Assembly: GCA_012861695.1 (NCBI GenBank)
Contig: JAAOOA010000156.1
Coordinates: 538,489 to 602,488, forward strand
Length of the DNA stretch: 64,000 nt
From: Trematomus loennbergii
Lineage: Eukaryota > Chordata > Actinopteri > Perciformes > Nototheniidae
Reading direction: 5' to 3'
Shown here piece after piece: positions 22,708-33,393 of the stretch. The position numbers were made by a program, and so were the translations under genes. Positions within the stretch are counted from its first letter, which is position 1; each line of letters starts with the position of its first letter. The notes beneath the pieces are model-generated. The model saw only the letters and a program-made list of their open reading frames with translations, was not told the origin of the DNA and made no database searches.

Positions 22708-22907
22708 ATCCCTCCTTTCACACCATTTAAGGTGTGAACACAATACTAAAAGTAATAAGTTCTTCATCTGACTGCTTTTAAACTGACGGTATGTTTTAGA
22801 CTAAATCATGCCATAAAACATTGAATTTTAATTTCTAACAATCCCTCCTTTCACACCTTTTAAGGTGTGAACACAATACTGAAAGTAATGAGTTCTTCAT
22901 CTGAACT
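22645..22907 (-). repeat. Tandem duplication of LTR edge plus polypurine tract
   Basis: A roughly 132-bp unit containing the LTR boundary, the purine tract and the adjacent hairpin is present twice (starts near 22651 and 22783) with a few substitutions. The element thus has two polypurine tracts in a row. Confidence 0.8.
22708..22719 (-). other. Polypurine tract of the retrovirus
   Basis: The minus strand reads GAAAGGAGGGAT immediately before the LTR TG, the expected position and composition of the plus-strand primer. A palindrome (TTCACACC...GGTGTGAA) abuts it. Confidence 0.75.
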
Positions 22908-25058
22908 GTGCATAGTACATATCTCATATCAAAAACATACAATCATAATGTAATGGTTAAATAACCATCATCAAAAATACAACAAATACAAAAAATACTT
23001 TGGCTGGTCTTCAAACATAAAAGTTTTCCCTTGTGCATAACTTCTAGTTTTAATCATTCAATATAGCAGCAACTTGTGGTATTGGAACATTTCTTACTCC
23101 CTCCTTTCACAGAAACCGTTCCCATACCACATTCAGTTGTTAAGGCACTTGTTATACAAAGCATAAAAAACATACAATTTAAAAATCGCATCACTAATAA
23201 CAGTATAAAACATAAAAAGAGAAACTATTTTAGAATAGTGTGGTAAGAAAAAGAAAAAACACAAAACTTGGTGTAGGAATGGTATAAAGTAAAATAAAAA
23301 TAAACTATTCTTGGAATAGTGTACAGTAAATTGAAATGGATTCACTCCATTTTAGTATTGCAACTGGTTCACTTTTTTACATGATTTCATCATTTAAAAG
23401 ATCAGCTTAGCTGGACATTCGCTGGACATTCATTGAACAATCTCATCTCTGAATATCCCTATCATTTAAACAAACTCATCATTTTCATCTATATCTGTGT
23501 ATGGGTTGGGTCGTCTTGTTCTGCTAGCAATTGAAACTGTTCCCTTATGAGAAATGTACCCTCCCCCCTTTCATACTTTTTAAAGTATGAAAGTAATATG
23601 TTCTCTAGAAAAGGCCGTGGTGATCAATCGGTACGTTAGGGTGGTACATGGAATGCAACTAACATCTAGCACTCCCCTGGGCCCCCCTATGCTATCCTTA
23701 CCATCAAACATCTACTCTGGGATACGGCATTTCAGACAGTCATTTCTGGGAGAAGATTTTGGTCAGTTACAACAATTGGAGAATTTCATCACTTATGGTT
23801 CCTACTTCATTACCTGTGGTCTGTTCTAATGCAGTGATAAAGTTCCTTAAATGGTGTGAAAACCGGTGGAATATCAATAACTCATTATACTAATTTATCT
23901 TCAATTCTAGTCTACTTAAAGAACTATGCTAACCCCTTTAACAGTGTGTGGAACCTGGGTGTCCGAGCATGTAACAGTTACTCCCTCCTTTATCAAGGAT
24001 TTTAAAAACAGAAGTTATTCATCAATGGTTTGTAGTTCAATTTAGGAATTTTCACTTATGGCGGATATGTTTCTACTTTAAATAACATCTCTAAATTTCA
24101 GGTCATCCCTGATTAAATGGATGACCATCAGGAGGTGGTGGCGCTTGTCTTTTAAACTCATAATTTGGTGCCGTGCGCTCCCTGTGAAGCTACAAGTAAG
24201 ATTTAAAACAACTGCTGGGTGGGTTGAGTGACCCCTTCTCCTAAACGATATGGGTTGTCAAAAATATGCATCATTGCAATGAGTGATCCAAGGCCCCGCA
24301 TGTATTACTCCCAATTATATTGCTTTTTCCAAAATTAAATTTGCAATCGCTCTTTGCCCAGTGTCCTTTAAAACTCTACATCTTGGACAAACAAATGTTA
24401 TTTCCACCTCAACAGTTCTCCTATGGTAATAACTATGCTACAATGGCGAAAACAATACTTTAGATTGGGATACTATATTTGGCTTGGTATTAGCTCTCCC
24501 TTTAACATTTTCCAACTAACACAGATTTGTCTGTTCTTATAGAGTGGTCACTAAAACTATCCCTTTAGCTGTAGATCAATATTGTAACACATTAGATCTC
24601 TACCAAATTCACCCATGAATAAAATCTCTTAGGGAATAATTCGTTTCCATGATGGAAAGATTGAAAAATATGTTCTACTCTGTACTCCTAAGTCCCAAAC
24701 ACTCACTGCTTAAAGTGTAAAGTGTGGTGAATATTTCCATCATGTCTACCCCTTTATCTCACAGTACCCTCAGTGTGTTTTAGGATTATTTCCTCATTTT
24801 ACTTTAACAGTTTCCTCTTTATTACTATTTTAATTTACCAATTTATTAATTCATGGCTAATAAATCTTTTTGTCTTTACGTATTTATCAAGTCAATTCAA
24901 GTTTGTTTGTGAATAAGTGTGTTTATGTATAAACTCACTCACTCCCGTTTCCTTTTCTCCTCCTCTTGTTGTCTCAAGCCACGACCCCCTCACATTCTGT
25001 TAGACCATGCCAACTCCTCTGGTTCTGTCTTCTCAGGTTCCGTCTTCTCCTCAGTCCA
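22908..25058 (-). other. Retroviral 3' region without recognised ORF
   Basis: About 2.1 kb between the unknown ORF and the 3' LTR. It contains further purine-tract copies (near 23098, 23562 and 23981 on the plus strand as CCTCCTTT-type phrases). No surface or transmembrane env subunit with a recognisable fusion peptide or CX6C motif is seen. Confidence 0.5.
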
Positions 25059-25505
25059 TCAGCTCTTGAATCCTTCCGCTGGTACTCTTTTCAGTGGCCC
25101 AACTGCTTTGCATTTCATCTCCTTCTTTACAGTCTCTTCGCTGTTGTATGGAGGACGTATTCTGCTCTCATGTCCCACACTCTGCTCTTGTGCCAAATCT
25201 CGTGGCTCAGCTTGGAACTTCATGTCCTGTGGCGACTGATGAGAGTATGCCTCTATGTCAGCATGCTGTTCTGGTTCTGGATGCCTCAGGTGGAGAAGGT
25301 TCTGGATGGAGTCTTGTCGTTGTTGGTTCAGCTCTGGTTCTGTCTGTTCGATGGAGAAGGAGGAGGAGTCTCCTATAGTGAGGTCTTTTGTCTGATAGGG
25401 GTCGTAGCAGTCTGACAGGCAGAGAGAGAGAGAGTCCAGGTCTCGGGACGCATTACCTATAGAAATTCTAACACACTGAGGTAAAGTAAATCCAACCTTC
25501 TCCAC
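25059..25505 (-). CDS. Unidentified retroviral ORF, Gln/Glu-rich
   Basis: A 148-codon minus-strand ORF (MEKVGFTLPQ...) lies downstream of the env-like ORF. The protein is hydrophilic and rich in Gln, Glu, Ser and Pro, with no membrane segment. The frame stays open a little past the listed start only in one direction. It may be an accessory gene (complex fish retroviruses carry such ORFs) or a decayed env segment. I do not recognise it. Confidence 0.3.
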   Translation of the reverse strand: MEKVGFTLPQCVRISIGNASRDLDSLSLCLSDCYDPYQTKDLTIGDSSSFSIEQTEPELNQQRQDSIQNLLHLRHPEPEQHADIEAYSHQSPQDMKFQAEPRDLAQEQSVGHESRIRPPYNSEETVKKEMKCKAVGPLKRVPAEGFKS

Positions 25506-26032
25506 TCTATCTTCTAATCATACTATCTGTTTTAAATGTTAAATGCCATCTAAACACAATTAATGTCTACTAATAAATGTACTATATCTCTAAACATTGT
25601 TTTTTCTCCCACTGTAACACATCTACTCCAAATAACTCTTTCAGGAAACCATTTTCTTCTATAAATTGAAATAGTTACATGTTTCAAACACCACATGTTT
25701 CACACACTATAAAAGGACGTCCCCATATATTCTCCAATATTTTAAATCTCACTATTACTTAGAGCAATAGTAACTTTTGTGACTGGATACATCTGTGCAC
25801 AGTCGCCACAATCTGTTGGGGAATTTTGTTCATAGAGTTTGTACATACAGTTGTCCTCGTGGGTTAGTACCCTGTTTCTACTGTAATAACTTTTCAATAA
25901 TTGTGCTCAGGTCACCAGTCGGTTGTCCATAGTCTTAACGGGGGTGTTTCTGGTACAGACTAAAACATGAATCCAGTGTATTTGGAGATTCCCCTAAATT
26001 GTAAATTCCCATCACTTACATATTCCGATCAC

Positions 26033-26521
26033 TTAAACCCATCTCATCATTTGGTACAAGAACTGCATATAGGGGGGGTGAATCATCTTGATTGTAACCT
26101 CCTCTTCTTTGGGAACGAGTATTTCTAACTCCTCCTCTTGTTGCTCAACTGATCTTTTGGCTCTGGGGATAAGTGAAAGTCTCTGAAACACAGCTGGTGT
26201 TTTGTTAGTGATGTGGGCATTTTCTACGAGTGAACTAATGGATCCATGTCTTTCATGATATTGTACTCCCCATCCAACCAGAAAGGTGCCAAGTGTAATG
26301 AGCACAATCAACAATGCTATTCTGACTCTTATCCTTAGGGGACCCCACAATTGCTTTGGCTTTGTTCTTGACATTTTATCCATGGTTGTGTCAGTTATAA
26401 AATGTAAATGAGTACAAAAATAACGTATACGAAAAATAGAAACAAAATGTTGGACTCTTTCAGGTGAAAAAACAAAATAGGTTTTCACTTTAGTGTACAA
26501 TCTATAAAAATCTAAAGACAA
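26033..26521 (-). pseudogene. Env-like N-terminal region with one membrane segment
   Basis: A 162-codon ORF contains a basic stretch (RIRVRIA) followed by a hydrophobic span (LLIVLITLGTFLVGW) at about residues 69-85, then a polar region with an RAKR basic motif. A long cytoplasmic leader before an N-terminal signal anchor is known from some retroviral Env precursors. It stops at 26033, so a full surface/transmembrane protein is not present in this frame. It directly follows the integrase-like tail, the normal pol-env order. Confidence 0.45.
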
Positions 26522-26544
26522 TTCGTCTTTGAGCTGTTGCTATC

Positions 26545-26850
26545 TTAATCGTATTTATATTTATTGTTTTGTTCCAGCTCTGCCAAATCAGTCCTAGCTT
26601 CCAATAACTTTTCTGGAAGTTGCCAGTGAAGGGTGACAATGTGTGAGGTGGTGTCAATTTGCTCCTTTTTCTTTACCTTTAAACCGGAGCGCGTGTGAAG
26701 TTCTTTACAACTTGTCACGGTTCCGACCACCGGGGATCAGCCCACTGTGTTTTGGGAACTTTCACCCTCACCCAATCACCTGGCCGAACAGGAGTCTCTT
26801 CTGATGTCTCGTCTGGTATCTGTGCAGTCTTTCCTAGCCTGTGTAGACAA
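26545..26850 (-). pseudogene. Integrase C-terminal fragment
   Basis: About 26730-26800 on the minus strand encodes RPGDWVRVKVPKTQWADP, which fits the SH3-like C-terminal domain of gamma/epsilon-type retroviral integrases. The frame then closes, and a neighbouring frame (26545-26730) continues with related-looking residues, so the piece is broken. Catalytic core residues (DDE) are not present here. Confidence 0.5.
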
Positions 26851-28264
26851 AAACTTGGATAATATTACTCAGAGCTCTGACATATCATCCACTTCTATTT
26901 GTCTAATATCTAAAACTGGACCACTCCCTCCTTGGAGGAGGCCCAAGCTTTGGTATACCTTTTGTTGTTATGCGAGCTATTGTTGACAACATGTTATTAG
27001 TTATTAACTACATTACCGAAATCCATTATCTGACTAATCATGACCTTCCCTCCTTTGAGCATAAAATGCTCAATTAATATCGCAATGATTACTCTATTAT
27101 GAATAGGACATGGAAAAACCCATAACGTCGTAGCAAACACATAAATCCTCTGTGTACCCACAAGGCGTACAAAGATGTTGTGTGATGTATCGTCTTCCAA
27201 TGGTATAAATGCACATTGACTAAAAATCTGTCATTAGTACAAAAATATAGTTTTTACTTCTTGTTAGTTCAATAATGGCTTTTGTCATGGTACTATGTAT
27301 CAGTGTTACTGCGAAAAAACCACACTGCTGTTGCTAATACGTCTTAATAGCTCTAGTATTAGAGATTGGCTGACACTGTTAAACAAACAAATCATGACAA
27401 AATAATAATTCTTTAAACTAGAGGGAAATACGAACTACTCTCACAGAGGGTTGCACGCAGAAGAACATGAAGGGCTGATGTCCCTCACTTAAAAATAGAT
27501 ATTGCCTTATGCACTACTTTATAAATCAGCAAATTCACTTGAACATAAATAAATGAAGACTGATTCTTGAAACTGTTGTAAAAACCATCCAAGCTCAGTG
27601 TTATGTTATTTAGTTGGCAGCTCATGCCTTAAATCAGAAACTTCAGACCTATTATAAAAATGTGTTTATGAGAGAATGTAATCTGACTCCATATATACCT
27701 CAACTTAATAAATGAAGTTCCCCTTTGAACACAGCCCCGGTCTTCTGACGGGGTCTATCTATGTACTGGCTGGTAAATGTTGTGCCAGTTTCTGTCACTC
27801 TGTCACTGTTCTCCCGCTAACAGTCACTCTCTAGTTCTGCTGGGTTCTTGTTGACTTCTTCACTGGTTTGAGACAAGCGATCTTATTGAAACACCTCCCT
27901 TTGTAGCCAGACTTCACCACAGCAGAATCGAGTTTCTGTTTTCAGGTCTCAGCAGCTGCACATCAGGTGTAGCCTGAACTGCCCCTTGAACTGCAGTCGA
28001 TTTAAACAGGAGGACTTGGTAAGGACCCTCCTTCTTGGACGAGGACTAGGCTTTCATCTTCATATTTTGGGCGTAAACCCATTTTCTTGACCTCTCTAGC
28101 TGTGTGGGCACAATAGTTTTCTGTGTGGGGGAACAACATCACTCGTAATCTCTTTCCTTCTCATAATTACAAAAATAGTCTGCTAAATGTTCTACTATGT
28201 TTTAATCTTCTTATACTGATCTGTGGATGATTTATATTTAAATGCAATATGCTACTCACTATTG
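26851..28264 (-). other. Region where pol should be; no pol ORF
   Basis: About 1.4 kb between the gag remnants and the integrase tail holds only short, interrupted frames. A normal pol would need over 3 kb, so most of it has been deleted or replaced. A hairpin next to a purine tract is at 27047-27074. Confidence 0.6.
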
Positions 28265-29848
28265 TTAAATAACATTCAACACATTCATGTTTGGAAATAC
28301 TATTCCTCTTTGCCATCCCTGAGACCCCCTGCCTCTGTTATAGTCATGGAAACCTCCCCTGGGGTAACTGTGTGGAGGGCCGTTGTTTGGTGCAATGTTC
28401 TGCGGACACTCTCTGGACCAATGTGTCAGCTGACCACATTTGAAGCATCCTTCACTTTGGGCACCTCTTGCTGTTGATTGAAAACGTCCTCCTCCTCTGC
28501 CCTTCGTTGTATGGGAGGGTATACCTGTGCTTGCGGCTGTACTTGGGTAGGCAGATATGCAGGTGTTTGCTGTTGAAGATACTGTGGTGCTTGTGGCTGT
28601 ACTTGGGTAGGAAGATACACAGGTGCTTGCTGTTGCTGGAGTTGTGTGGGACATGCATTGGACCAATGTGACGTCTGACCACATGTGTAGCAGCCACCAT
28701 TCTGGAAACGTCTTCCTCTGAAACTTCCTCCTCCGCTTTGTTGGTTCTGCATTTGATTCTCTGGTTCTTCCTGAGTTTGAACTGTTAGAGGTGTTCGCCC
28801 TGCCTTCTCTGGTTCTATGGCTATCTCTGACAGCTTCTCCTCCCTTCTCCTTGTCTTCTTCCTACAAGCCTCAATGTCTTTCTCAGCTACCTGCATCTTC
28901 AAAAGTCTTAGTTTTAGTGCTTTCATCACTTCGTCATTTTCTTGGGATCTTTCATCTGCACAATGTGTTGGTTCAGGAGAGCAACCAGTTCGGTAATTTT
29001 TCTCTTCTTGCTCTTTTTCCCATATTTTCCTTTCTTCTTGTTCTTGTCTTTGTCTTTGTTCCATTCTTTTGATGAGTTCTGCTTCCATTCTGATGAGTTC
29101 TGCTTCCATTCTTCTGTTGAACTCTTCCTCTCTGATGTGTTTTGCTTCCATTCTTCTTTTGAACTCTTCCTCTCTGATGAGTTCTGCTTCCTTCAGCTGG
29201 TTGACACTGGATAGGATTCTTACCTCAAACGCCAATTCTTTCACATTTGGGGCTTGAATTGATGCTTGGTGAGAAGGGTTGTTCTCTGATATGTCGGGAG
29301 GAGGCACTTCGGTCAGGCTTGGATACTGCTTTGGAGTTTGGATAACTGGAGCCTCTTCTGTTATTTCTGCTGTGTCTTCATTTACTGGCAGATCTGCTGC
29401 TTCTACCAAATGTAAGCTTGTTGTCAATCCCTGGCTGGCATATTTTAGATGGAGTATCAGACTTGTAACTCTAGCTCTTCTTTCTTCAGCTTTGTTCATA
29501 GCGCTTTTTTCAGGTCCATACCACGAGGGTCGTCCACTTTGCATGCCATGCCTCTTGCTGTTGTAGGTATTCTCCATTCTCATATTCAACTACTGCTTTT
29601 CTATGGGCTTTCGTTGGTCCAGGTTTATCATCTGCTGGAATCAATCCTCTCGTTTGCCACTGCTCGAACAGTTTCTCTATTCTGTTCCATGTCTTCTGTC
29701 TATCTTTTGGCGCTGTCATAACATCTGACCTGATGTTTACCCTCTCCTTAATATCTGCAGTTGAGCCTGGCATTGAGAATGCTCTTAACTTAGTGTATTT
29801 TGGCGACATATTGCTTAAGTAGTTGGATATAGTTATTAAATGTATCAA
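28265..29848 (-). pseudogene. gag gene remnant with two CCHC knuckles
   Basis: Three overlapping frames on the minus strand cover gag: 29848-29510 (N-terminal, matrix-like), 29589-28426 (387 codons) and 28684-28265. The middle piece contains an extended charged helix with EEFKRRMEAE-type repeats, then the first knuckle (CYTCGQTSHWSNAC) and Gln/Pro repeats (LPTQVQPQAP). The last piece has the second knuckle (CFKCGQLTHWSREC) and an RG-rich tail. CCHC knuckles bind viral RNA during packaging. Frame changes near 29540 and near 28460 break the gene as assembled. Confidence 0.75.
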
Positions 29849-31734
29849 AGATGAATCACTAATCTTCTGAATAGTACCTTCGCTCCTGATAGCAAATATC
29901 CTATGTCATCCAAACTCAACTTCCACTTTTTTTTTTTTTTTTTTAGATTTTTTTTAAAAGATTAATAAAGTAACATAAAAAATATGCAAAAAAATTTTAG
30001 ATTTTTTTTTTTTTTAATTTTTTTAAACTTGTACAGTGGCTTGGCTTTCAAATAATGCGAATAGAAATCTCGTAAAAATCTAGCTTTACTGTGTATAGTG
30101 TATTCCAAAGTGCATGAAATTATGCTAATGTCATAACTATGTTTTTACTTCAATTGTGTGGGTGTTTAGGTATTCTACAGTCTAGGTTGAAAGACTTATG
30201 TAAGGTTCTTATCTTAATATCAGGAACCACCTGTGATTCTATCTATGTGTGATGAAGTACGTGTTCATCTATAATACTTGAAAGTAAACCTTAGCATAAT
30301 TATAATCAATTGGTGTTGTATTTATACGTTTGTCCCTTTATCCCTATTTCTTGTGCAACAATTCTGTACAACCAGCAGAGTGCGCTGTTGTAATATTTCA
30401 GCTTTTAATTCCCCCTTTTAAAATTTTTCTAAAAACGGACTTCTTTTTAACAAGAAGCTTATTTTCTTAAAAAACTATCTTTGATATGGGAAAGAAATTC
30501 ACTTTATGATTAAACAGTAAAAACATCAGCCATCACATTTGAATAAACCAGCCAAATACAATCACAATGCTTAAAGATTTAAAACAATAACACATAATCC
30601 AGCCATCACATTTGAATAAACCAGCCAAATACAATCACAATGCTTAAGATCAGATCCAAACACCAACTCCAATATCTATAGGTACCTGATTTATCAAAAT
30701 GCACTATTTCCTAAATCCAACTGGTCAAGAAGAATGGTTTGTTCTTCACAAGATGGAGGTCAGAAAGGATTGGCCTCATGTGAGTGAAACCACAAAGAAC
30801 AAAAGAGTCTGTCGAATTAGCATTTCTTGAAATGGCGACTGCCTTGTTTCTTGTTGAAATACAGTCAAAACAAGATGGCTACTGATTATTTAGAACTCTG
30901 ACCCCCAGAACAAAGAGATGTTGAAATTATCCCATGTGGTTCTCACTGATGAGTTTAAATAATGGCTTGGTGATCTTTAAATGGACAAATGGAAACCCTG
31001 GTGTGGTATGACACAGTTTAAAAAAATACAACAGAAAACTATACTTTATATTCAAAATAACATTTCAATGATATGGGCTTTATCCTAGAGATATCCTATT
31101 CTTAAAATGAGGAACCCTTACATCATAAGCCTTAAAACCTATCCTCGTAATATTTGACCCTTATGGTCTGGTGATTATCTGATGTTGCTTAGATACGCTA
31201 GTGTGGGACCAATATGGAGACCTATCAGCTACCAAGAACAGACCGTCGTCATATATAACGTAATGCTGCTGTAACTCCTATTACCGTAATCCACTCTGCA
31301 ATATCTTGGTTGAAAACACAACAGTATAACACCTACTCGCCGTACTAGCTTTGTCGTCCGAAACGACTCTAACGCCCTCAGCGTCTTTTAATATTGTCCT
31401 ACACAATATTTATCGTCCCTAATGACTTTAAAAAGATTAATATTAAAACATGCAGTTGGTTAATGAATCAAAAAAGGAATAGAGACTTCCCTTTGCTTGC
31501 TCTAAAACAACGCACGTGGTTTGGTTTAAATTTAGATATTTAACATTACATTTACAGCTGTTCTCAGGATGTCCTGCTCGCCTCAAAACACACAAATCTA
31601 AATGGTTCTATATAAGCTATTGAAGAATTTGATATAACTGGCTTCTCCTTACCGTTCGCATATGGGCCCTTTGTGTGTTTTTTTGGTTCGCAAGATCTCC
31701 GCCGAAACTAGCTATTCCTCTCCCAGTGTCGATA
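29849..31734 (-). other. Retroviral leader region
   Basis: About 1.9 kb between the PBS and gag, AT-rich and without a supported ORF. It includes long T runs at about 29930-30020. A roughly 75-bp direct repeat is present (CAGCCATCACATTTGAATAA at about 30527 and 30602). The length is unusually large for a leader, so extra sequence may have been captured. Confidence 0.5.
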
Positions 31735-31752
31735 TCACATGTCGGGTCACCA
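31735..31752 (-). other. Primer binding site, tRNA-Trp type
   Basis: The minus strand reads TGGTGACCCGACATGTGA two bases after the LTR. It complements the 3' end of vertebrate tRNA-Trp (TGGTGACCCCGACGTGAT) with one base missing in the C run and a small change after it. Because primer sites are copied from the tRNA, these changes are odd and may be later mutations or assembly errors. Confidence 0.7.
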
Positions 31753-31754
31753 GA

Positions 31755-32518
31755 TGTTGATAATTCGTGATCTTCTCGCTCCCAGGAAAGAAACTTAAAA
31801 TAACGAGACTAATGGAGTCTCTGAAAAGGTTCAAATGGGTAGTTTAATTAAGTAACGTGGTAAAGAACAAGCATGGGTAAAGGAAGACAAAGCCGGCGTT
31901 GTCTTCAGGTGGGCTGCAGCGAAGGAAAGAGAGCGAGCGGTCCTCAGTCCGCTGTTTTTATCCATCTCCCGTCGTCTCCCGCTGTGCAAATAGTGGGAAT
32001 TCCCGTCTCATTTGCCGGTTCGATATCGCGAGAGCACAGATGATTTCGACATTGATATTCTCTGCCTACTTCCTTAAGCATTTTCTCCTCATTATCTCTG
32101 TCATGACTTTCTATTTAATACCTTATAAACAGCTGTAATACTTAGTTTAGAAGTCCTAGTGGTTCCGCTCCGGCACAGTTCTTATTTTACGGAAATTCCC
32201 TCTGATGTCATAGCTTCTCACGTATCTGTAAACACTACGATCAACTACCTTCATTTAATATTCAGCAGTAATAATATCTTAACGTCTATCGATGTAGTGT
32301 TAAAGTCCGTACGTTTGTGTGTAACACTCAAGTCATTTTCACTTTACATTCAGAAAAGCAACATTAGTCACAAGCTAACCGGATAAAGGATTTTTCAGAA
32401 TAAAAGCTTGGCATTGATTTCCTGGAACTTCCGGGCTTTTCCACAATAAAACAGCTTTAAACTGACGATATGTTTTAGACTGAATTATGCTGTTTAACAT
32501 TGATTTTAATTTCTAACA
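31755..32518 (-). repeat. Retroviral LTR (5' LTR in element orientation)
   Basis: The partner of 21944-22707, with the same TG...CA ends. In element orientation a TATA-like stretch (TTATAAGGTATTAAAT) lies about 400 bp from the LTR start, a plausible U3 promoter. Confidence 0.9.
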
Positions 32519-33296
32519 CCATCTAACTGCGCATTTGCAGAGTGAGTGTCATCACTCTAGCTTGTTTGTGATTGGAGATATTGAAGGTGTTACAACCAAC
32601 CCGTGTTCCAACTGTCCCTGGTCTCCCCTACAGTCCGCGGCACTGTGAGTGCAGACGTAGATGTGTCCCATTATCATTCATATCATATCACATCATAATG
32701 TATCATATATTTCCTTATTTGAGTCAGCTTCTTGAGCCGTATCTGGCCGTGCAACACTCACAGTGTCACATAGCCTACTGTATGCAGAAGTATTATTTTA
32801 AGCAACACATTAAATTGACGAAACACTCGAGTCAAATTCTCCTAATTAAAGTCAGATCCACTCGTGTCTTGGACGGGGCAGTGATTTCATAAACCTGTTA
32901 ATGTACGCATTCAAACACTTTTTCTTTTACCAGCTGTATTCACCTTGCAGGTGCAGCTATGTGGCTTTTATCCTGGGTAAAGTGTTTAAGTCATGGATGT
33001 TTAAAGTTTAACTTCCTCATATTTGACTAATATTAAAGTTCACTTTTCATTCAGGAAGTATGACGCTGCGCTGTCAGTACGCTTCTCCGTGTTTGAGATT
33101 GGTCGAATGCTCCAAATACCACCCCTTTCATGTGAACGCGCACCTAACTAGATAGGACACGGCGGCTTGAGCGATCCACTTGATATCCAGCGTCGTAGTA
33201 CAGTTTAGCGCCAGCGCGTATGTTTTGGATTACGCCAACCGGCTAACTCCAACATATCCAGGTTAAATTGAACCAGCTTCGTAGTACAGGCCTCAG

Positions 33297-33393
33297 GTGT
33301 GGCTCATCAGGTTGATCACCTGAAACACAAACAAGAGCCAGCAAGCAGAACGCAAAGGCATAGACCCCTAGTGGAGAGGAGGGGGTCGTAACA
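33297..33393 (-). mobile_element. Truncated LTR start, Ty3/gypsy type
   Basis: On the minus strand a purine tract (AAGGGGGGG) is followed by TGTTACGACCCC and about 90 bp of LTR-like sequence. This ends at the duplication/TIR-element boundary. TGTTACG starts after a G-rich tract are typical of fish gypsy elements. No coding part was found in the following 900 bp. Confidence 0.4.

Larger units (their letters stand above)
21944..32518 (-). mobile_element. Endogenous retrovirus, minus strand, pol-deficient
   Basis: The 10.6-kb provirus has two nearly identical LTRs, a primer binding site, a polypurine tract, gag fragments with two CCHC knuckles, an integrase-like C-terminal tail and an env-like membrane ORF, all reading on the minus strand. 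It lies inside the pogo element. No reverse transcriptase, RNase H or integrase core ORF is seen between gag and env, where only about 1.5 kb remains. A clear short target duplication was not found (flanks CACCGA and CCATCT). The tRNA-Trp-type PBS, CCHC gag and the GDWV motif suggest a gamma/epsilon-like fish retrovirus. The exact genus is not determined. Confidence 0.85.
20745..32628 (-). mobile_element. pogo-like DNA transposon (interrupted by a retrovirus)
   Basis: The TIRs begin GGGGAGACCAGGGA and are flanked by TA (20743-20744 and 32629-32630). The uninterrupted target, AAGTACAGTCCGCGG, is preserved in unit B at 57301-57315, which proves the insertion and its TA duplication. TA targets and the remnant proteins (a psq-type helix-turn-helix and a PHD-like zinc cluster) indicate the pogo branch of Tc1/mariner. 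Several GTTGYAAC octamers lie in the left subterminal region. Without the nested retrovirus the element is about 1.3 kb and non-autonomous. Confidence 0.85.
20202..33293 (+). mobile_element. TIR element AGGCCTGTACTACGAAGCTG, copy A (host of nested insertions)
   Basis: Left and right ends are perfect inverted repeats of about 21 bp beginning AGGCCTGTACTACGAAGC, each flanked by CAG (20199-20201, 33294-33296). The left end has a second, degenerate copy of its terminal motif about 135 bp inward. No transposase was found. Without the pogo insertion the element is about 1.2 kb, as in unit B (56763-57968). Family is uncertain; ends of this kind occur in fish MITEs. Confidence 0.65.
768..33296. repeat. 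Segmental duplication, unit A
   Basis: Sequence from about 768 to 33296 is collinear with 34333-57971 in the same orientation, apart from the 11.9-kb nested insertion at 20745-32628 and several smaller changes. Long stretches are identical, for example about 1790-2430 against 35400-36040. The right boundary is sharp: both copies read to the end of a TIR element plus CAG and then diverge. The left boundary is obscured by a transposon end, so the true duplication may extend further left. Confidence 0.95.

Noticed and set aside
28468..29566. Plus-strand ORFs opposite gag
   Set aside because: Antisense of the biased retroviral gag sequence; all retroviral signals lie on the minus strand.
21944..32518. 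Plus-strand orientation for the retrovirus
   Set aside because: After the left LTR there is a purine tract rather than a primer site, while the tRNA-Trp-type site lies left of the right LTR on the minus strand. Gag and env-like frames are also on the minus strand.
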